Shown here: positions 16,885-26,305 of the stretch, in pieces
How the letters are laid out: each line of letters opens with the position of its first letter
How positions within the stretch are numbered: the stretch's first letter is position 1
Source of the DNA: Streptomyces shenzhenensis
GTDB lineage: Bacteria > Actinomycetota > Actinomycetes > Streptomycetales > Streptomycetaceae
Direction: 5' to 3'
Length of the DNA stretch: 64,000 bases
Assembly (NCBI RefSeq): GCF_003688995.1
Contig: NZ_PENI01000010.1
Coordinates: forward strand, 62,001-126,000
The notes under the pieces: generated by a model
Seen by the model: only the letters and a program-made list of their open reading frames with translations
What the model was told of the DNA's origin: nothing
The model's database searches: none
Program-made: the position numbers and the translations under genes

Positions 16885-17751
16885 GTGAGTAGCTCCATCC
16901 CCGACGTTCTCCTCGGCCCCGCCGACATCCGTGAGCTGGCGGCGGCGCTGGGCGTGCGCCCGACCAAGCAGCGCGGCCAGAACTTCGTGATCGACGCGAA
17001 CACCGTCCGCCGTATCGTCCGCACCGCCGGGGTCCGCCCCGACGACGTGGTCGTCGAGGTCGGCCCGGGGCTCGGCTCCCTCACCCTCGCCCTGCTGGAG
17101 GCCGCCGACCGGGTCACCGCCGTCGAGATCGACGACGTGCTGGCCGCCGCGCTGCCCGCCACCATCGCCGCGCGGATGCCCGAGCGCGCCGACCGGTTCA
17201 CGCTGGTCCACTCCGACGCGATGAACGTCTCCGCGCTGCCCGGCCCCGCCCCCACCGCGCTGGTCGCCAACCTGCCCTACAACGTGGCCGTGCCCGTGCT
17301 GCTGCACATGCTCGACACCTTCCCCGGCATCGAGCGGACGCTGGTGATGGTGCAGGCGGAGGTCGCGGACCGGCTCGCCGCCGCGCCCGGTTCGAAGGTG
17401 TACGGCGTCCCCTCCGTCAAGGCGAACTGGTACGCCGAGGTGAAGCGGGCCGGGGCCATCGGACGCAACGTCTTCTGGCCCGCGCCGAACGTGGACAGCG
17501 GGCTGGTCTCCCTGGTCCGGCGGGCCGAACCGGTCAGGACCACGGCCTCGAAGCGGGAGGTCTTCCAGGTCGTCGACGCGGCGTTCGCGCAGCGCCGCAA
17601 GACACTGCGGGCGGCGCTCGCCGGATGGGCCGGTTCCGCGGCGGCCGCCGAGGCGGCCCTGGTCGCCGCCGGGGTGTCCCCGCAGGCACGCGGTGAGTCG
17701 CTGACGGTGGAGGAGTTCGCGCGGATCGCGGAGCACAAGGAGGGCGAGTGA
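16885..17751 (+). CDS. rsmA: 16S rRNA dimethyladenosine transferase RsmA (KsgA)
   Basis: A 288-residue SAM-dependent enzyme that dimethylates A1518 and A1519 in helix 45 of 16S rRNA late in 30S assembly. Visible motifs are [10 protein letters not shown], the SAM-binding [12 protein letters not shown], and the catalytic NLPYNVAVP (motif IV, NLPY). The C-terminal helical domain with [10 protein letters not shown] is intact. The gene starts with GTG and its stop overlaps the ispE start in a GTGA junction, so the two are translationally coupled. Confidence 0.96.
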   Translation: MSSSIPDVLLGPADIRELAAALGVRPTKQRGQNFVIDANTVRRIVRTAGVRPDDVVVEVGPGLGSLTLALLEAADRVTAVEIDDVLAAALPATIAARMPERADRFTLVHSDAMNVSALPGPAPTALVANLPYNVAVPVLLHMLDTFPGIERTLVMVQAEVADRLAAAPGSKVYGVPSVKANWYAEVKRAGAIGRNVFWPAPNVDSGLVSLVRRAEPVRTTASKREVFQVVDAAFAQRRKTLRAALAGWAGSAAAAEAALVAAGVSPQARGESLTVEEFARIAEHKEGE

Positions 17752-18641
17752 GCGTCACGGTACGCGTCCCGGCCAAGGTCAATGTCCAGCTCGCCGTGGG
17801 CGCCGCCCGGCCCGACGGTTTCCACGACCTGGCCAACGTCTTCCTCGCGGTCGGCCTGTACGACGAGGTCACCGTGACCCCGGCGGACGAACTGCGGGTC
17901 ACCTGCGCGGGCCCGGACGCCGCTCAGGTCCCGCTCGACCGCACCAACCTCGCGGCGCGCGCCGCCCTCGCGCTCGCCGGGCGCCGTGGCATCGAGCCCG
18001 CCGTGCACCTCCACATCGCCAAGGACATCCCGGTGGCCGGGGGCATGGCGGGCGGCAGCGCGGACGGGGCGGGTGCGCTGCTGGCGTGCGACACGCTCTG
18101 GGGTACCGATGCCTCGTCGGCCGAACTCCTCGACATCTGCGCCGAGCTGGGCAGCGACGTGCCGTTCGGTCTGGTGGGCGGCGCGGCGCTCGGCACCGGG
18201 CGCGGCGAGAAGCTGACGGTTCTGGAGGTCGGCGGCGCCTTCCACTGGGTGTTCGCCATGGCCGACCGGGGGCTGTCCACGCCGGCCGTCTTCCAGGAGT
18301 TCGACCGGCTCGCCGAGGGCCGTGCCATCCCCGAGCCGGTGGCCTGCCCGGACCTCCTGGACGCGCTCGCGAAGGGCGACCCCGACCTGCTTGCGGCGAG
18401 CATCTCCAACGATCTCCAGCCCGCCGCCCTGTCCCTCTTCCCGGAGCTGGCGCAGACGCTGGCGGCGGGCCGCGGGGCGGGCGCGCTCACGGCCCTGGTC
18501 TCGGGTTCGGGCCCGACCACCGCCTTCCTGGTCCGTGACCCCGAGTCGGCGGAGCGGGTGGTGCAGGCGCTGCGGGCGTCGGGGACGTGCAGGACGGTGC
18601 GTACGGCGTCGGGGCCCGCCCCGGGGGCGACGGTGCTCTGA
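17748..18641 (+). CDS. ispE: 4-diphosphocytidyl-2-C-methyl-D-erythritol kinase IspE
   Basis: A 297-residue GHMP kinase that phosphorylates CDP-methylerythritol in the MEP isoprenoid pathway. The features are [11 protein letters not shown] at the N-terminus, the ATP-binding glycine loop [17 protein letters not shown], and the C-terminal GHMP motif [10 protein letters not shown]. Its GTG start overlaps the stop of rsmA. The rsmA-ispE pairing is the normal actinobacterial arrangement. It ends 12 bp before the stop of the convergent Uma2 gene. Confidence 0.96.
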   Translation: MSVTVRVPAKVNVQLAVGAARPDGFHDLANVFLAVGLYDEVTVTPADELRVTCAGPDAAQVPLDRTNLAARAALALAGRRGIEPAVHLHIAKDIPVAGGMAGGSADGAGALLACDTLWGTDASSAELLDICAELGSDVPFGLVGGAALGTGRGEKLTVLEVGGAFHWVFAMADRGLSTPAVFQEFDRLAEGRAIPEPVACPDLLDALAKGDPDLLAASISNDLQPAALSLFPELAQTLAAGRGAGALTALVSGSGPTTAFLVRDPESAERVVQALRASGTCRTVRTASGPAPGATVL

Positions 18642-18653
18642 AGCGCGGGCGGC

Positions 18654-19247
18654 TCAGAGCTCGTCGATCGCCGTCAGATCGATGTCGATGGGGTAGGGCT
18701 TGTCGACCTTGATCCGGTCACGGTACATGCCCACGTGCACATACGCCTTGGTGAGCGGGTCGAGTTCGTAGACGTGGACGACGGGCCTGCCGCTCGTCCC
18801 GCTCGCCTCGACGCGCCAGAAGTTCGGGATTCCGGCGGCGGCGTACTTCTGCGGCTTGGTCGTGCGGTCACGGGACTCGGAATCGGGCGAGACGACTTCG
18901 ACGGCCAGGAGTACGTCCTCGGCTCGGTAGCTCGTCTGTTCCGGCCCGGTGATCGCATCAGTCCGGATCACGCTCACGTCTGGTTCGGGGCCGTTGCGCT
19001 TGTCGAGGACCACGGTCATCTCCCGACGGACGCGCAGCGCGGCGGGCACGGTGCTGCGCAGGCCGGTCACCAGCAGGTCGATGGCGATGGCGTGAAACTC
19101 CCGCTGCGGACTCACGAAAACCAGACTCCCGTCGATCAGCTCGGTGTGCGGCGGGAGATCAGGCAGCGTGAACAGGTCGTCCACGGTGTAGCCGTCCTGC
19201 GGCGGCACCGGCCACTGCACGTGGTGCTCGACGGACTCGGCGGTCAT
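18654..19247 (-). CDS. Uma2 family (PD-(D/E)xK nuclease-like) protein
   Basis: A 197-residue protein of the Uma2/DUF820 family, which has a restriction-endonuclease-like fold and is amplified in streptomycetes and cyanobacteria. The active-site pattern is present: PEPDVSVI (Asp), LAVEVVSPDSESRDR (Glu) and a lysine in TKPQKYAAAGIPNFW. GELIDG-like sequence near residue 38 (HTELIDGSLVF) is also typical. The ATG at 19247 is preceded by GGGAGGAA. The family's cellular role is not settled. It is convergent with ispE and divergent from the ABC-F gene. Confidence 0.88.
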   Translation of the reverse strand: MTAESVEHHVQWPVPPQDGYTVDDLFTLPDLPPHTELIDGSLVFVSPQREFHAIAIDLLVTGLRSTVPAALRVRREMTVVLDKRNGPEPDVSVIRTDAITGPEQTSYRAEDVLLAVEVVSPDSESRDRTTKPQKYAAAGIPNFWRVEASGTSGRPVVHVYELDPLTKAYVHVGMYRDRIKVDKPYPIDIDLTAIDEL

Positions 19248-19404
19248 TGTTCCTCCCATGGACGGGATCCTGCTGCCTGCCCTCCACGGTAGCCGCCGCA
19301 TTCCGATTACGTCATCACAAAGAGTGACCACCCCCGCGCGCCCCGCCCGTGCCGCCGCAGGCCCTACGCTTGAAGGCTGATCGATCCCCGCGCACAGGAG
19401 TGAA

Positions 19405-21213
19405 ATGGCCGTCAACCTGGTCAATGTCGAGAACGTCAGCAAGGTGTACGGCACGCGTGCGCTGCTGGACGGCGTCTCGCTCGGTGTGTCCGAAGGGGAC
19501 CGGATCGGGGTCGTCGGACGCAACGGCGACGGCAAGACCACCCTCATCCGGATGCTCGCCAAGCTGGAGGAGGCCGACACCGGGCGGGTCACGCACTCCG
19601 GCGGGCTGCGGCTCGGCGTGCTCACCCAGCACGACTCCCTCGACCCGGCGGCCACCGTGCGGCACGAGGTCATCGGGGACATGGCCGACCACGAATGGGC
19701 GGGCAACGCCAAGGTCAGGGACGTGCTGACCGGCCTGTTCGGCGGGCTCGACCTGCCCGGCTTCCCCGCGGGCCTCGACACCGTCATCGGCCCGCTGTCC
19801 GGCGGCGAGCGGCGCCGGATCGCGCTCGCCAAGCTGCTCATCGAGGAGCAGGACCTGCTCGTCCTGGACGAGCCCACCAACCACCTCGACGTCGAGGGCA
19901 TCGCGTGGCTGGCCGGGCATCTGCGGGAGCGGCGTTCGGCGCTGGTCTGTGTGACCCACGACCGCTGGTTCCTCGACCAGGTGTGCACCCGCATGTGGGA
20001 CGTGCAGCGCGGCGTGGTCCACGAGTACGAGGGCGGCTACTCCGACTACGTCTTCGCCCGCGCCGAACGCGAGCGCATCGCCGCCACCGAGGAGGTCAAG
20101 CGGCAGAACCTGATCCGCAAGGAGCTGGCCTGGCTGCGGCGCGGCGCGCCCGCCCGCACCTCCAAGCCGCGGTTCCGGGTCGAGGCAGCCAACGAGCTGA
20201 TCCAGGACGTACCGCCGCCCCGGGACAGCAGCGAGCTGATGCGGTTCGCCTCCTCGCGGCTCGGCAAGACCGTCTTCGACCTGACGGACGTGAGCGTCCA
20301 GGCCGGCCCCAAGATGCTGCTCAAGCACGTCACCTGGCAGCTCGGCCCCGGCGACCGCATCGCCCTGGTCGGGGTCAACGGCGCCGGGAAGACCTCCCTG
20401 CTGCGGGCCATGGCGGACGCGGCGCGCACCGACGGCGAGGCGCAGCCCGTGGCCGGCCGGGTCGCCGTCGGCAAGACGGTCAGGCTCGCCTACCTCTCCC
20501 AGGAGGTCGCCGAACTCGACCCCACCTGGCGGGTCCTGGAGGCCGTGCAGCAGGTGCGTGAGCGGGTCGACCTCGGCAAGGGGCGGGAGATGACCGCCGG
20601 GCAGCTGTGCGAGACGTTCGGCTTCACCAAGGAGAAGCAGTGGACGCCGGTGGGCGACCTGTCGGGCGGTGAGCGGCGGCGGCTGCAACTGCTGCGGCTG
20701 CTCATGGACGAGCCCAATGTCCTCTTCCTGGACGAACCCACCAACGATCTCGACATCGAGACCCTGACCCAGTTGGAGGACCTCCTCGACGGCTGGCCCG
20801 GCTCGATGATCGTCATCTCTCACGACCGGTTCTTCGTCGAGCGCACCACCGACCGGGTGTACGCGCTGCTCGGCGACGCGACGCTGCGGATGCTGCCGCG
20901 CGGCATCGACGAGTACCTGGAGCGGCGCCGGCGCATGGAGGAGGCCGTCGCCGCCTCGGCCGCCGCCGCGGCGCCCAAGCCGGCGACGGCGGAGCGGAGC
21001 GCCGCCGACCAGCGGGCCGCGAAGAAGGAACTCCAGCGGATCGAGCGCCAGTTGGACCGCGTCTCCGAGAAGGAGACCACGCTGCACGCGCAGATCGCCG
21101 AGCACGCCACCGACTTCGCGAAGGTGGCCGGACTCGACGCTCAGCTGCGCGACCTGGCGGCCGAACGCGAGGAACTGGAGCTGCGCTGGCTGGAACTCGC
21201 CGAGGACGCATAG
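19405..21213 (+). CDS. ABC-F family ATPase
   Basis: A 602-residue protein with two fused ABC ATPase domains and no membrane segments, the hallmark of ABC-F translation factors that act at the ribosomal E site. Walker A motifs GRNGDGKTT and GVNGAGKTS, signatures LSGGERRRI and LSGGERRRL, and Walker B segments LLVLDEPTNHLD and LFLDEPTNDLD are all intact. The inter-domain linker (about residues 215-290) is short, with KRQNLIRKELAWLRRGAPAR resembling housekeeping Uup/Ettα types rather than long antibiotic-protection linkers. A coiled-coil C-terminal tail (about residues 530-600) ends the protein, as in Uup. A function in translation or ribosome rescue is inferred. Confidence 0.92.
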   Translation: MAVNLVNVENVSKVYGTRALLDGVSLGVSEGDRIGVVGRNGDGKTTLIRMLAKLEEADTGRVTHSGGLRLGVLTQHDSLDPAATVRHEVIGDMADHEWAGNAKVRDVLTGLFGGLDLPGFPAGLDTVIGPLSGGERRRIALAKLLIEEQDLLVLDEPTNHLDVEGIAWLAGHLRERRSALVCVTHDRWFLDQVCTRMWDVQRGVVHEYEGGYSDYVFARAERERIAATEEVKRQNLIRKELAWLRRGAPARTSKPRFRVEAANELIQDVPPPRDSSELMRFASSRLGKTVFDLTDVSVQAGPKMLLKHVTWQLGPGDRIALVGVNGAGKTSLLRAMADAARTDGEAQPVAGRVAVGKTVRLAYLSQEVAELDPTWRVLEAVQQVRERVDLGKGREMTAGQLCETFGFTKEKQWTPVGDLSGGERRRLQLLRLLMDEPNVLFLDEPTNDLDIETLTQLEDLLDGWPGSMIVISHDRFFVERTTDRVYALLGDATLRMLPRGIDEYLERRRRMEEAVAASAAAAAPKPATAERSAADQRAAKKELQRIERQLDRVSEKETTLHAQIAEHATDFAKVAGLDAQLRDLAAEREELELRWLELAEDA

Positions 21214-21224
21214 CCACGATTCGG

Positions 21225-21264
21225 GCGCCCGGCGGAGCGCGCACGCGGCGCACGCGCCGGGCGC
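21225..21264 (+). terminator. Hairpin terminator candidate after the ABC-F gene
   Basis: Perfect 10-bp arms GCGCCCGGCG (21225-21234) and CGCCGGGCGC (21255-21264) lie 11 bp after the ABC-F stop. No T-run follows, which is common for streptomycete terminators. Confidence 0.6.
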
Positions 21265-21395
21265 GAGACACTCGCGAGTGCGGCGTGAAGGGGGCGTGAA
21301 GGCGCGTAACGGCGGCATCACGGGCCGGTCCTCCCTTGGGAACAGCGGTGGATCCGGCCAAGTCCGTATGGGGTGCTGGGTGATAGAAAGGGCCG

Positions 21396-21413
21396 TCTGA
21401 GAACCATCTGAGA
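21396..21413 (+). promoter_or_regulatory. 11-bp-spaced direct repeat upstream of the beta-propeller gene
   Basis: TCTGAGA occurs at 21396-21402 and again at 21407-21413, an 11-bp period that puts both copies on one DNA face, as seen with response-regulator operators. It lies about 70 bp before the start of the first beta-propeller gene. The cognate regulator is unknown and the match could be chance. Confidence 0.3.
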
Positions 21414-21481
21414 GCGACCTTGGGTCCATCGCGAACCTCAGGGCGTGGCTAAAAATCAGTGAACGAGGGGGAAGAGCGCTG

Positions 21482-23275
21482 ATGACTCAGCCGCCCGACC
21501 AGCCGCCGCACGGCGGTTTCGGAGCACCACAAGGCCAACCGCCGCAGGGCGGCGGATTCGGGGCCCCGCAGACCCCGCCCGCGCAGGGCGGTTTCGGCCC
21601 CGCCCCGGGCACCCCGGGTGCACCGCCGCCGCCCGCACAGCCGCCCCAGGCGCCGCCTCCGCCGCCGCAGCAGCCGGGTTACGGCACTCCGCAGCAGACC
21701 GGCCCGTACGCCCAGCCGGGTCCCTATGGACAGCCCGGCCCCTACGGACAGCCGCAGCAGCCGGGGCCGTACGGACAGCAGCCCGGCTACGGCTATCCGC
21801 AGCAGCCGCAGTACCCGGGCGCGCCCGGCACCCCGCCGCCCGGCGGCTCCTCCCGGAAGAAGACCGCGCTGATCGTCGGCGGCGCGGCGGCGGCGCTGGT
21901 CGTCATCGGCGCCACCGTGTACGCGGTCAGCGGTGACGACGGCGGGAAGAAGCCGGTCGCCGGGAAGTCCGACGACGCCAAGCCCTCGGCCGCCACCTCC
22001 GGTGACCCGGTCGACCCCGGTGACGGCAGCGGTGACGGCCGCTCGGACCCGGAGAACCTCAACGAGGGCCGTCAGCCCGGTGAGTCCCGGGTGCTCTGGT
22101 ACAAGTCGGCGCCCGACGCGCCCGGTTCCGGTGCCGACGCGCCCGGCATGTGGATCACCGGTAAGACGGCGGTGAAGGCCGCGTACAAGCAGGTCTTCGC
22201 CTACGGCGTGGCCGACGGCAAGCCCTCTTGGGACCCGATCGACTTCCCGCAGAAGATCTGCGCGGTCACCCCGCAGAAGACGGCCGACGACAAGGTCGTC
22301 GTGGCGTACATGAGCGGCTCGAGCGACCGCGCCAAGTGCAACCAGCTCCAGGTGATCGACCTCGACACCGGCAAGAAGGGCTGGACCGGCACGGTCGCCG
22401 ACGGCGCGCTGTTCGACAGTGCCATCAGCGTCGAACTGACCCTCAGCGGCAAGACGCTGATGGTGGGCCGTTCGCAGTCCGGCACGGCGTACGACATGGA
22501 CAGCGGCCGGAAGCTGTACGACAAGACCAAGTACGGCAACGCCTGCTTCCCGACCGCGTTCGCGGGCGGCGCGAGCCGGCTGATCTCCGTGGCCTCCTGC
22601 GACGCCACCGGCAGCGACGAGCACGACGAGATCCAGGAACTCGACCCGGCCACCGGCAAGGTCAAGTGGACCCAGCCGGTCAAGAAGGGCTGGAAGGTCG
22701 CGCGCGCCTACTCCGTCGACCCGCTCGTGGTCTACCTGACCAACGAGGACAAGAAGGCCTGGAACATCTCCACCTTCACCGGCAGCGGCGGTTTCCGCTC
22801 GGAGGTCAAGGTCGACGAGAAGTTCGCCCCCCACTGCGGCTGGGCGATCCTCGCGCGTGACCTCCAGGGCTGCACCGGCGTCGTCGCCGACGCCGACACG
22901 CTCTACCTGCCCACCGACGCCACGAGCGGCGCCAACGAGATCGTCGCGATCGGCCTCGCCGACGGCAAGGAGAAGTGGCGCGTCAAGTCCCCCGCGGACG
23001 AGTCGATGGCGCCGCTCAGGGCCGAGGGCGGCCGGCTGGTCGCGTACGTCCAGCCGTCGTACGACGCGGGCGGCCAGGTCGTGTCGATCCCGACCGCGGG
23101 CGCCGCCCACAAGCCGGTCAAGCTGCTGCAGAACCCGCAGTCCACCGCGACCATCGAGAACAGCTTCTTCGACGGTGCCGTCGACTGGGTCGACGGCAGG
23201 TTCTACATCTCCTCCACCCGGCTCACCGGCAACGACGACTCGAAGGAGAAGCTGATGCTCGCCTTCGGCAAGTGA
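21482..23275 (+). CDS. Membrane-anchored PQQ-like beta-propeller protein (paralogue 1)
   Basis: A 597-residue protein with three parts. Residues 1-120 are a low-complexity cytoplasmic tail rich in Pro, Gly, Gln and Tyr, with repeats of the PYGQPGPYGQP type. One transmembrane helix follows at about 122-145, then an acidic linker, and from about 195 onward an extracellular domain with recurring WTG, W-x-QPV and KWRVK strands and repeated DLDTGK, DSGRK and DPATGKV turns, typical of PQQ-binding-like (WD-type) beta-propellers. Paired cysteines suggest disulfides outside the cell. GGGGGAAG precedes the ATG. The function is unknown; propellers of this kind bind partners or ligands at the cell surface. 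Confidence 0.85.
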   Translation: MTQPPDQPPHGGFGAPQGQPPQGGGFGAPQTPPAQGGFGPAPGTPGAPPPPAQPPQAPPPPPQQPGYGTPQQTGPYAQPGPYGQPGPYGQPQQPGPYGQQPGYGYPQQPQYPGAPGTPPPGGSSRKKTALIVGGAAAALVVIGATVYAVSGDDGGKKPVAGKSDDAKPSAATSGDPVDPGDGSGDGRSDPENLNEGRQPGESRVLWYKSAPDAPGSGADAPGMWITGKTAVKAAYKQVFAYGVADGKPSWDPIDFPQKICAVTPQKTADDKVVVAYMSGSSDRAKCNQLQVIDLDTGKKGWTGTVADGALFDSAISVELTLSGKTLMVGRSQSGTAYDMDSGRKLYDKTKYGNACFPTAFAGGASRLISVASCDATGSDEHDEIQELDPATGKVKWTQPVKKGWKVARAYSVDPLVVYLTNEDKKAWNISTFTGSGGFRSEVKVDEKFAPHCGWAILARDLQGCTGVVADADTLYLPTDATSGANEIVAIGLADGKEKWRVKSPADESMAPLRAEGGRLVAYVQPSYDAGGQVVSIPTAGAAHKPVKLLQNPQSTATIENSFFDGAVDWVDGRFYISSTRLTGNDDSKEKLMLAFGK

Positions 23276-23376
23276 GCCCGTGCGGTCCGGCGCGCACCGC
23301 GGCGCCGGACCGCCCGCATTCCCCTCGCCGTCCCCTTCGCCGTCGTCTTCGAGCGTTTCTCCGAGGTGCATCCGTC

Positions 23377-25239
23377 ATGACCCAGCCGCCGCCCCCGCCC
23401 CACCAGCCGCCCCAGCAGGGCGGTTTCGGACCGCCGCAGGACCAGCCGCCCGCGGTGCCGCCGACCCCACAGGCCCCGCAGGGCCCGCCCGCGACCCCGC
23501 CGGCCTTCGGCAAGGCCCCGGAGCAGGGACCGGGCCATCCGCAGCAGCCGCCGCAGGCCCCCCACACTCCGCCGCCCCCGCCGCCCGGCTACGGCTACCC
23601 CCAGGCACCGCAGGCACCCCAGTACCCGCAGGGCGTGCCCCAGCCGCCGCCGCCCGGTTACGGCTACCCCGGCCAGCAGCCCAACCCGTACGCCCAGCCC
23701 ACCGCGTACGGCCAGCAGCCCGGTTACGGCTACCCCGGTCACCCCGGCCAGCCCGGTATGCCGCTGCAACCGCAGCCCGGACCGCCCGGCGGCCCGGCGA
23801 AGTCCAAGGCGCCGCTGATCATCATCGTGTCGGCGGTGGTCGCCATCGCGCTGATCGTCGTCGGCGGTCTGGTGTACGCGAGGTCGTCCGGCGACGACTC
23901 CGCGAAGAAGGACACGGCCGGTTCCAGCGGCGGCACCGGCGGCAAGGACGCCAAGGGCGAGTCCGGCGGCGGCTCCACCGGGGGCAAGGAGAAGGTGCCC
24001 GCCGACACCGCGTCCAAGGTCCTCTTCCAGGTCCCGCTGCCCACGACCGACGACACGGTCGTCACCTCCGGTTCCTGGCTCACCGACAAGGTGTACGCCA
24101 AGAGCGGCATCGCCGAGATCGTCGGCTACGACCCCGCCAAGGGCGCCAAGCTGTGGACGGTCAAGCTGCCCGGCCCGGTGTGCCAGGCCACCGACCACAT
24201 CACCCCGGACCATATGACCGCGGTCGTCTTCCAGCCGCGGATGCCGAAGAAGGGCTCTTCCGAGGGGTGCAGCCAGCTGGCGCTGATCGACCTCGACGCG
24301 GGGACCAAGCTCTGGACGAAGACGGTCAACTCCGGTGACCGCCCGATCAACTTCGACAACGTCACCATCGCCCAGAACACGGTCGCGGTCGGCAGCACCA
24401 GCGGCGGCGCCGCCTTCGACATCTCCGGCAAGCTGCTGTGGCAGCCGAAGCCGACCGACACCTGCTACGACGCCGGGTACGGCGGCGGCGCCAAGCTGGT
24501 CGCGGTCCGCAAGTGCGGCGGCTACGACAGCCGTCAGCTGCACATCCAGACCATCGATCCGAAGTCCGGGAAGGTGATCTCCGAGTACAAGATGACCGCG
24601 GGCATCGAGTACGCGGCGATCGTCTCGACCGACCCGCTGGTGGTGGCCGCCGACGTCGGCGACAGCGCCGGTGACGGCAGCGGCATCTCCGACTACTTCT
24701 CCATCGACAACAAGACCGGCAAGCTGCGCGCCAAGATCTCGGCGCCGGGCGAGGACTACGCCGGCCGCTGCGACGGCATCTCCCGGATCGAGTACTGCCG
24801 GCAGATCGCCGTCGGCGGCGGCAAGCTCTTCGTGCCGACCGAGGAGCACGACGGCAGCGGGCAGTACAGCAAGACCAACGAGATCATCGCGTTCGACCTG
24901 GCCACCGGCAAGCAGACCGGCCAGCGCGCGGACGCCGGCGACGGCTACACCATCTCCCCGCTGCGCATGGACGGCGCCAACCTGATCGCGTACAAGCGCC
25001 CGCCGTACGACAAGGGCGGCCAGATCGTCAGCATCGACGGCCGCTCCTTCAAGGAGACCAAGCTGCTGGAGAACCCGGCCACCAAGGCGGTGCGCGACGC
25101 GGAGACCAGCATGCTGCCGGACTACGCGGAGATCCGCTACGCGCAGGGCCGCCTGTACATGTCGTCGGTGTTCGCCCACAAGGTCAACACCGCGTACGGC
25201 AAGGAGTACCTGGCGGTCGCGTTCGGCACGGGCGGCTGA
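23377..25239 (+). CDS. Membrane-anchored PQQ-like beta-propeller protein (paralogue 2)
   Basis: A 620-residue tandem paralogue of the preceding gene with the same order: a Pro/Gly/Gln/Tyr-rich cytoplasmic tail (residues 1-145), a transmembrane helix (about 146-170), a Ser/Gly/Lys linker, then a propeller domain from about 210 with blade turns such as DPAKGAKLWTVK, DLDAGTKLWTK and DLATGKQTG. The ATG at 23377 is chosen because the protein then begins MTQPP like its neighbour; the longer open frame overlaps the first gene. Only 101 bp separate the two, so they probably share a transcript. A strong hairpin follows the stop. Confidence 0.85.
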   Translation: MTQPPPPPHQPPQQGGFGPPQDQPPAVPPTPQAPQGPPATPPAFGKAPEQGPGHPQQPPQAPHTPPPPPPGYGYPQAPQAPQYPQGVPQPPPPGYGYPGQQPNPYAQPTAYGQQPGYGYPGHPGQPGMPLQPQPGPPGGPAKSKAPLIIIVSAVVAIALIVVGGLVYARSSGDDSAKKDTAGSSGGTGGKDAKGESGGGSTGGKEKVPADTASKVLFQVPLPTTDDTVVTSGSWLTDKVYAKSGIAEIVGYDPAKGAKLWTVKLPGPVCQATDHITPDHMTAVVFQPRMPKKGSSEGCSQLALIDLDAGTKLWTKTVNSGDRPINFDNVTIAQNTVAVGSTSGGAAFDISGKLLWQPKPTDTCYDAGYGGGAKLVAVRKCGGYDSRQLHIQTIDPKSGKVISEYKMTAGIEYAAIVSTDPLVVAADVGDSAGDGSGISDYFSIDNKTGKLRAKISAPGEDYAGRCDGISRIEYCRQIAVGGGKLFVPTEEHDGSGQYSKTNEIIAFDLATGKQTGQRADAGDGYTISPLRMDGANLIAYKRPPYDKGGQIVSIDGRSFKETKLLENPATKAVRDAETSMLPDYAEIRYAQGRLYMSSVFAHKVNTAYGKEYLAVAFGTGG

Positions 25240-25262
25240 GCGCCGCAGCACCCCGGCCCGAC

Positions 25263-25290
25263 GGCCCCGCCCCAGCTCGGGGGCGGGGCC
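25263..25290 (+). terminator. Hairpin terminator after the beta-propeller pair
   Basis: Perfect 11-bp arms GGCCCCGCCCC (25263-25273) and GGGGCGGGGCC (25280-25290) around a 6-nt loop, 24 bp after the stop of the second beta-propeller gene. Confidence 0.7.
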
Positions 25291-25490
25291 GCGCGCGTAC
25301 CGCTCGAATGCCGGGAAAGCAAGAGATTCCTCCGATCCGGGACACTTCTCATCAGTAGGGGCAGCGCGATGTCGAACAAGCGTGTAGCTTCCGGGGGCAT
25401 GAAGGGCGAGGCGCCGGGGAGCCCTCTGTCCATGCGGACCGGTGGGCATCCATAGTGGGGGCTCCACAGGGGGGACTGGGGGGTTGCTCC

Positions 25491-26180
25491 ATGGGAGTGC
25501 GGCTCATGGTGGTCGACGACCACCGATTGCTCGCCGAGGCGCTGGCCTCGGCACTCAAGCTGCGCGGGCACCGGGTGCTCGCCGCGGCGGCGCCGGCCGT
25601 GGGCGCGGCCGATCTGGTGATCAGCCGCGCGCCCGAGGTGTGCCTGCTGGGTACGGCGGCGCCGGCCGAGCCGGGGAACTTCGACCCGGTGGTGAAGATC
25701 AAGCGGGAGAGGCCGCAGGTCGCGGTCGTGGTCCTGGGCCCCGTGCCGTCGCCGCGCGGGATCGCCGCGGCCTTCGCTGCGGGCGCGTCCGGGTACGTGC
25801 GGCACGACGAGCGGATCGAGGGCGTCGAGCGGGCGATCATGAAGGCCCGGGCGGGGGAGGCGGCCGTCGCCCCGCAGCTGCTGCAGGGCGCCTTCGGTGA
25901 GCTGCTCAATCCCGCCGCCCAGCCCGATGACGAGGGCCAGCGGCTGCTGCAGATGCTCACCCCGCGCGAGGTGGAGGTGCTGGTCCGGGTCGCGGACGGC
26001 GAGGACACCCGGCTGATCGCCGCCGGCATGGGCATCGCCCCGTCGACCGCGCGGACGCATGTCCAGCGGGTGCTGATGAAACTGGGCGTGGGCTCCCGGC
26101 TGGAGGCCGCGGCCCTGGCGGCCCGCACCGGCCTCCTGGACCGCGCGACCCCCCCATCACCCCCGGACCCCAAGCCCTGA
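25491..26180 (+). CDS. LuxR/NarL-type regulator with degenerate receiver domain
   Basis: A 229-residue regulator. The N-terminal half follows the receiver fold, with the acidic pair D9-D10 in VVDDHRLLAEAL, but at the position of the phospho-accepting aspartate it reads CLLGTAAPAE, with G54 where Asp is expected, and the conserved lysine in the ASGYV segment is followed by Arg-His. It is therefore unlikely to be phosphorylated normally. The C-terminal HTH (about residues 160-215) is complete, with LTPREVEVL and APSTARTHVQRVLMKLGV. The ATG at 25491 lacks an obvious strong ribosome-binding site. It lies 125 bp before galT in the same direction; a link with the gal operon is possible but not shown. 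Confidence 0.88.
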   Translation: MGVRLMVVDDHRLLAEALASALKLRGHRVLAAAAPAVGAADLVISRAPEVCLLGTAAPAEPGNFDPVVKIKRERPQVAVVVLGPVPSPRGIAAAFAAGASGYVRHDERIEGVERAIMKARAGEAAVAPQLLQGAFGELLNPAAQPDDEGQRLLQMLTPREVEVLVRVADGEDTRLIAAGMGIAPSTARTHVQRVLMKLGVGSRLEAAALAARTGLLDRATPPSPPDPKP

Positions 26181-26235
26181 CGGTTCTGTCCACAGAGTTC
26201 GGCGCGGTGACCCTGCCGGAGCCCACGCCGCCGAC

Positions 26236-26290
26236 TGTTGTCGAGTTGTGGTCTGTTATGTTTGATTGTGTTGAGTGATTGGGTGTGGGC
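26236..26290 (+). promoter_or_regulatory. Promoter/operator region of the gal operon
   Basis: An unusually T-rich stretch for this genome precedes galT. It contains TTGTCG near 26239, TATGTT near 26257 and the hexamer TGATTG twice (26263-26268 and 26276-26281). The galP1 promoter of S. lividans is known to rely on short repeated hexamers for galactose induction and glucose repression, and this region looks like its counterpart. Exact -35/-10 assignment is uncertain. Confidence 0.45.
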
Positions 26291-26305
26291 ATAGAGGAGT
26301 CCGGC

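Noticed and set aside
19405-21213. Antibiotic-resistance ABC-F protein
   Set aside because: The inter-domain linker is short and the tail is Uup-like; no biosynthetic cluster surrounds it.
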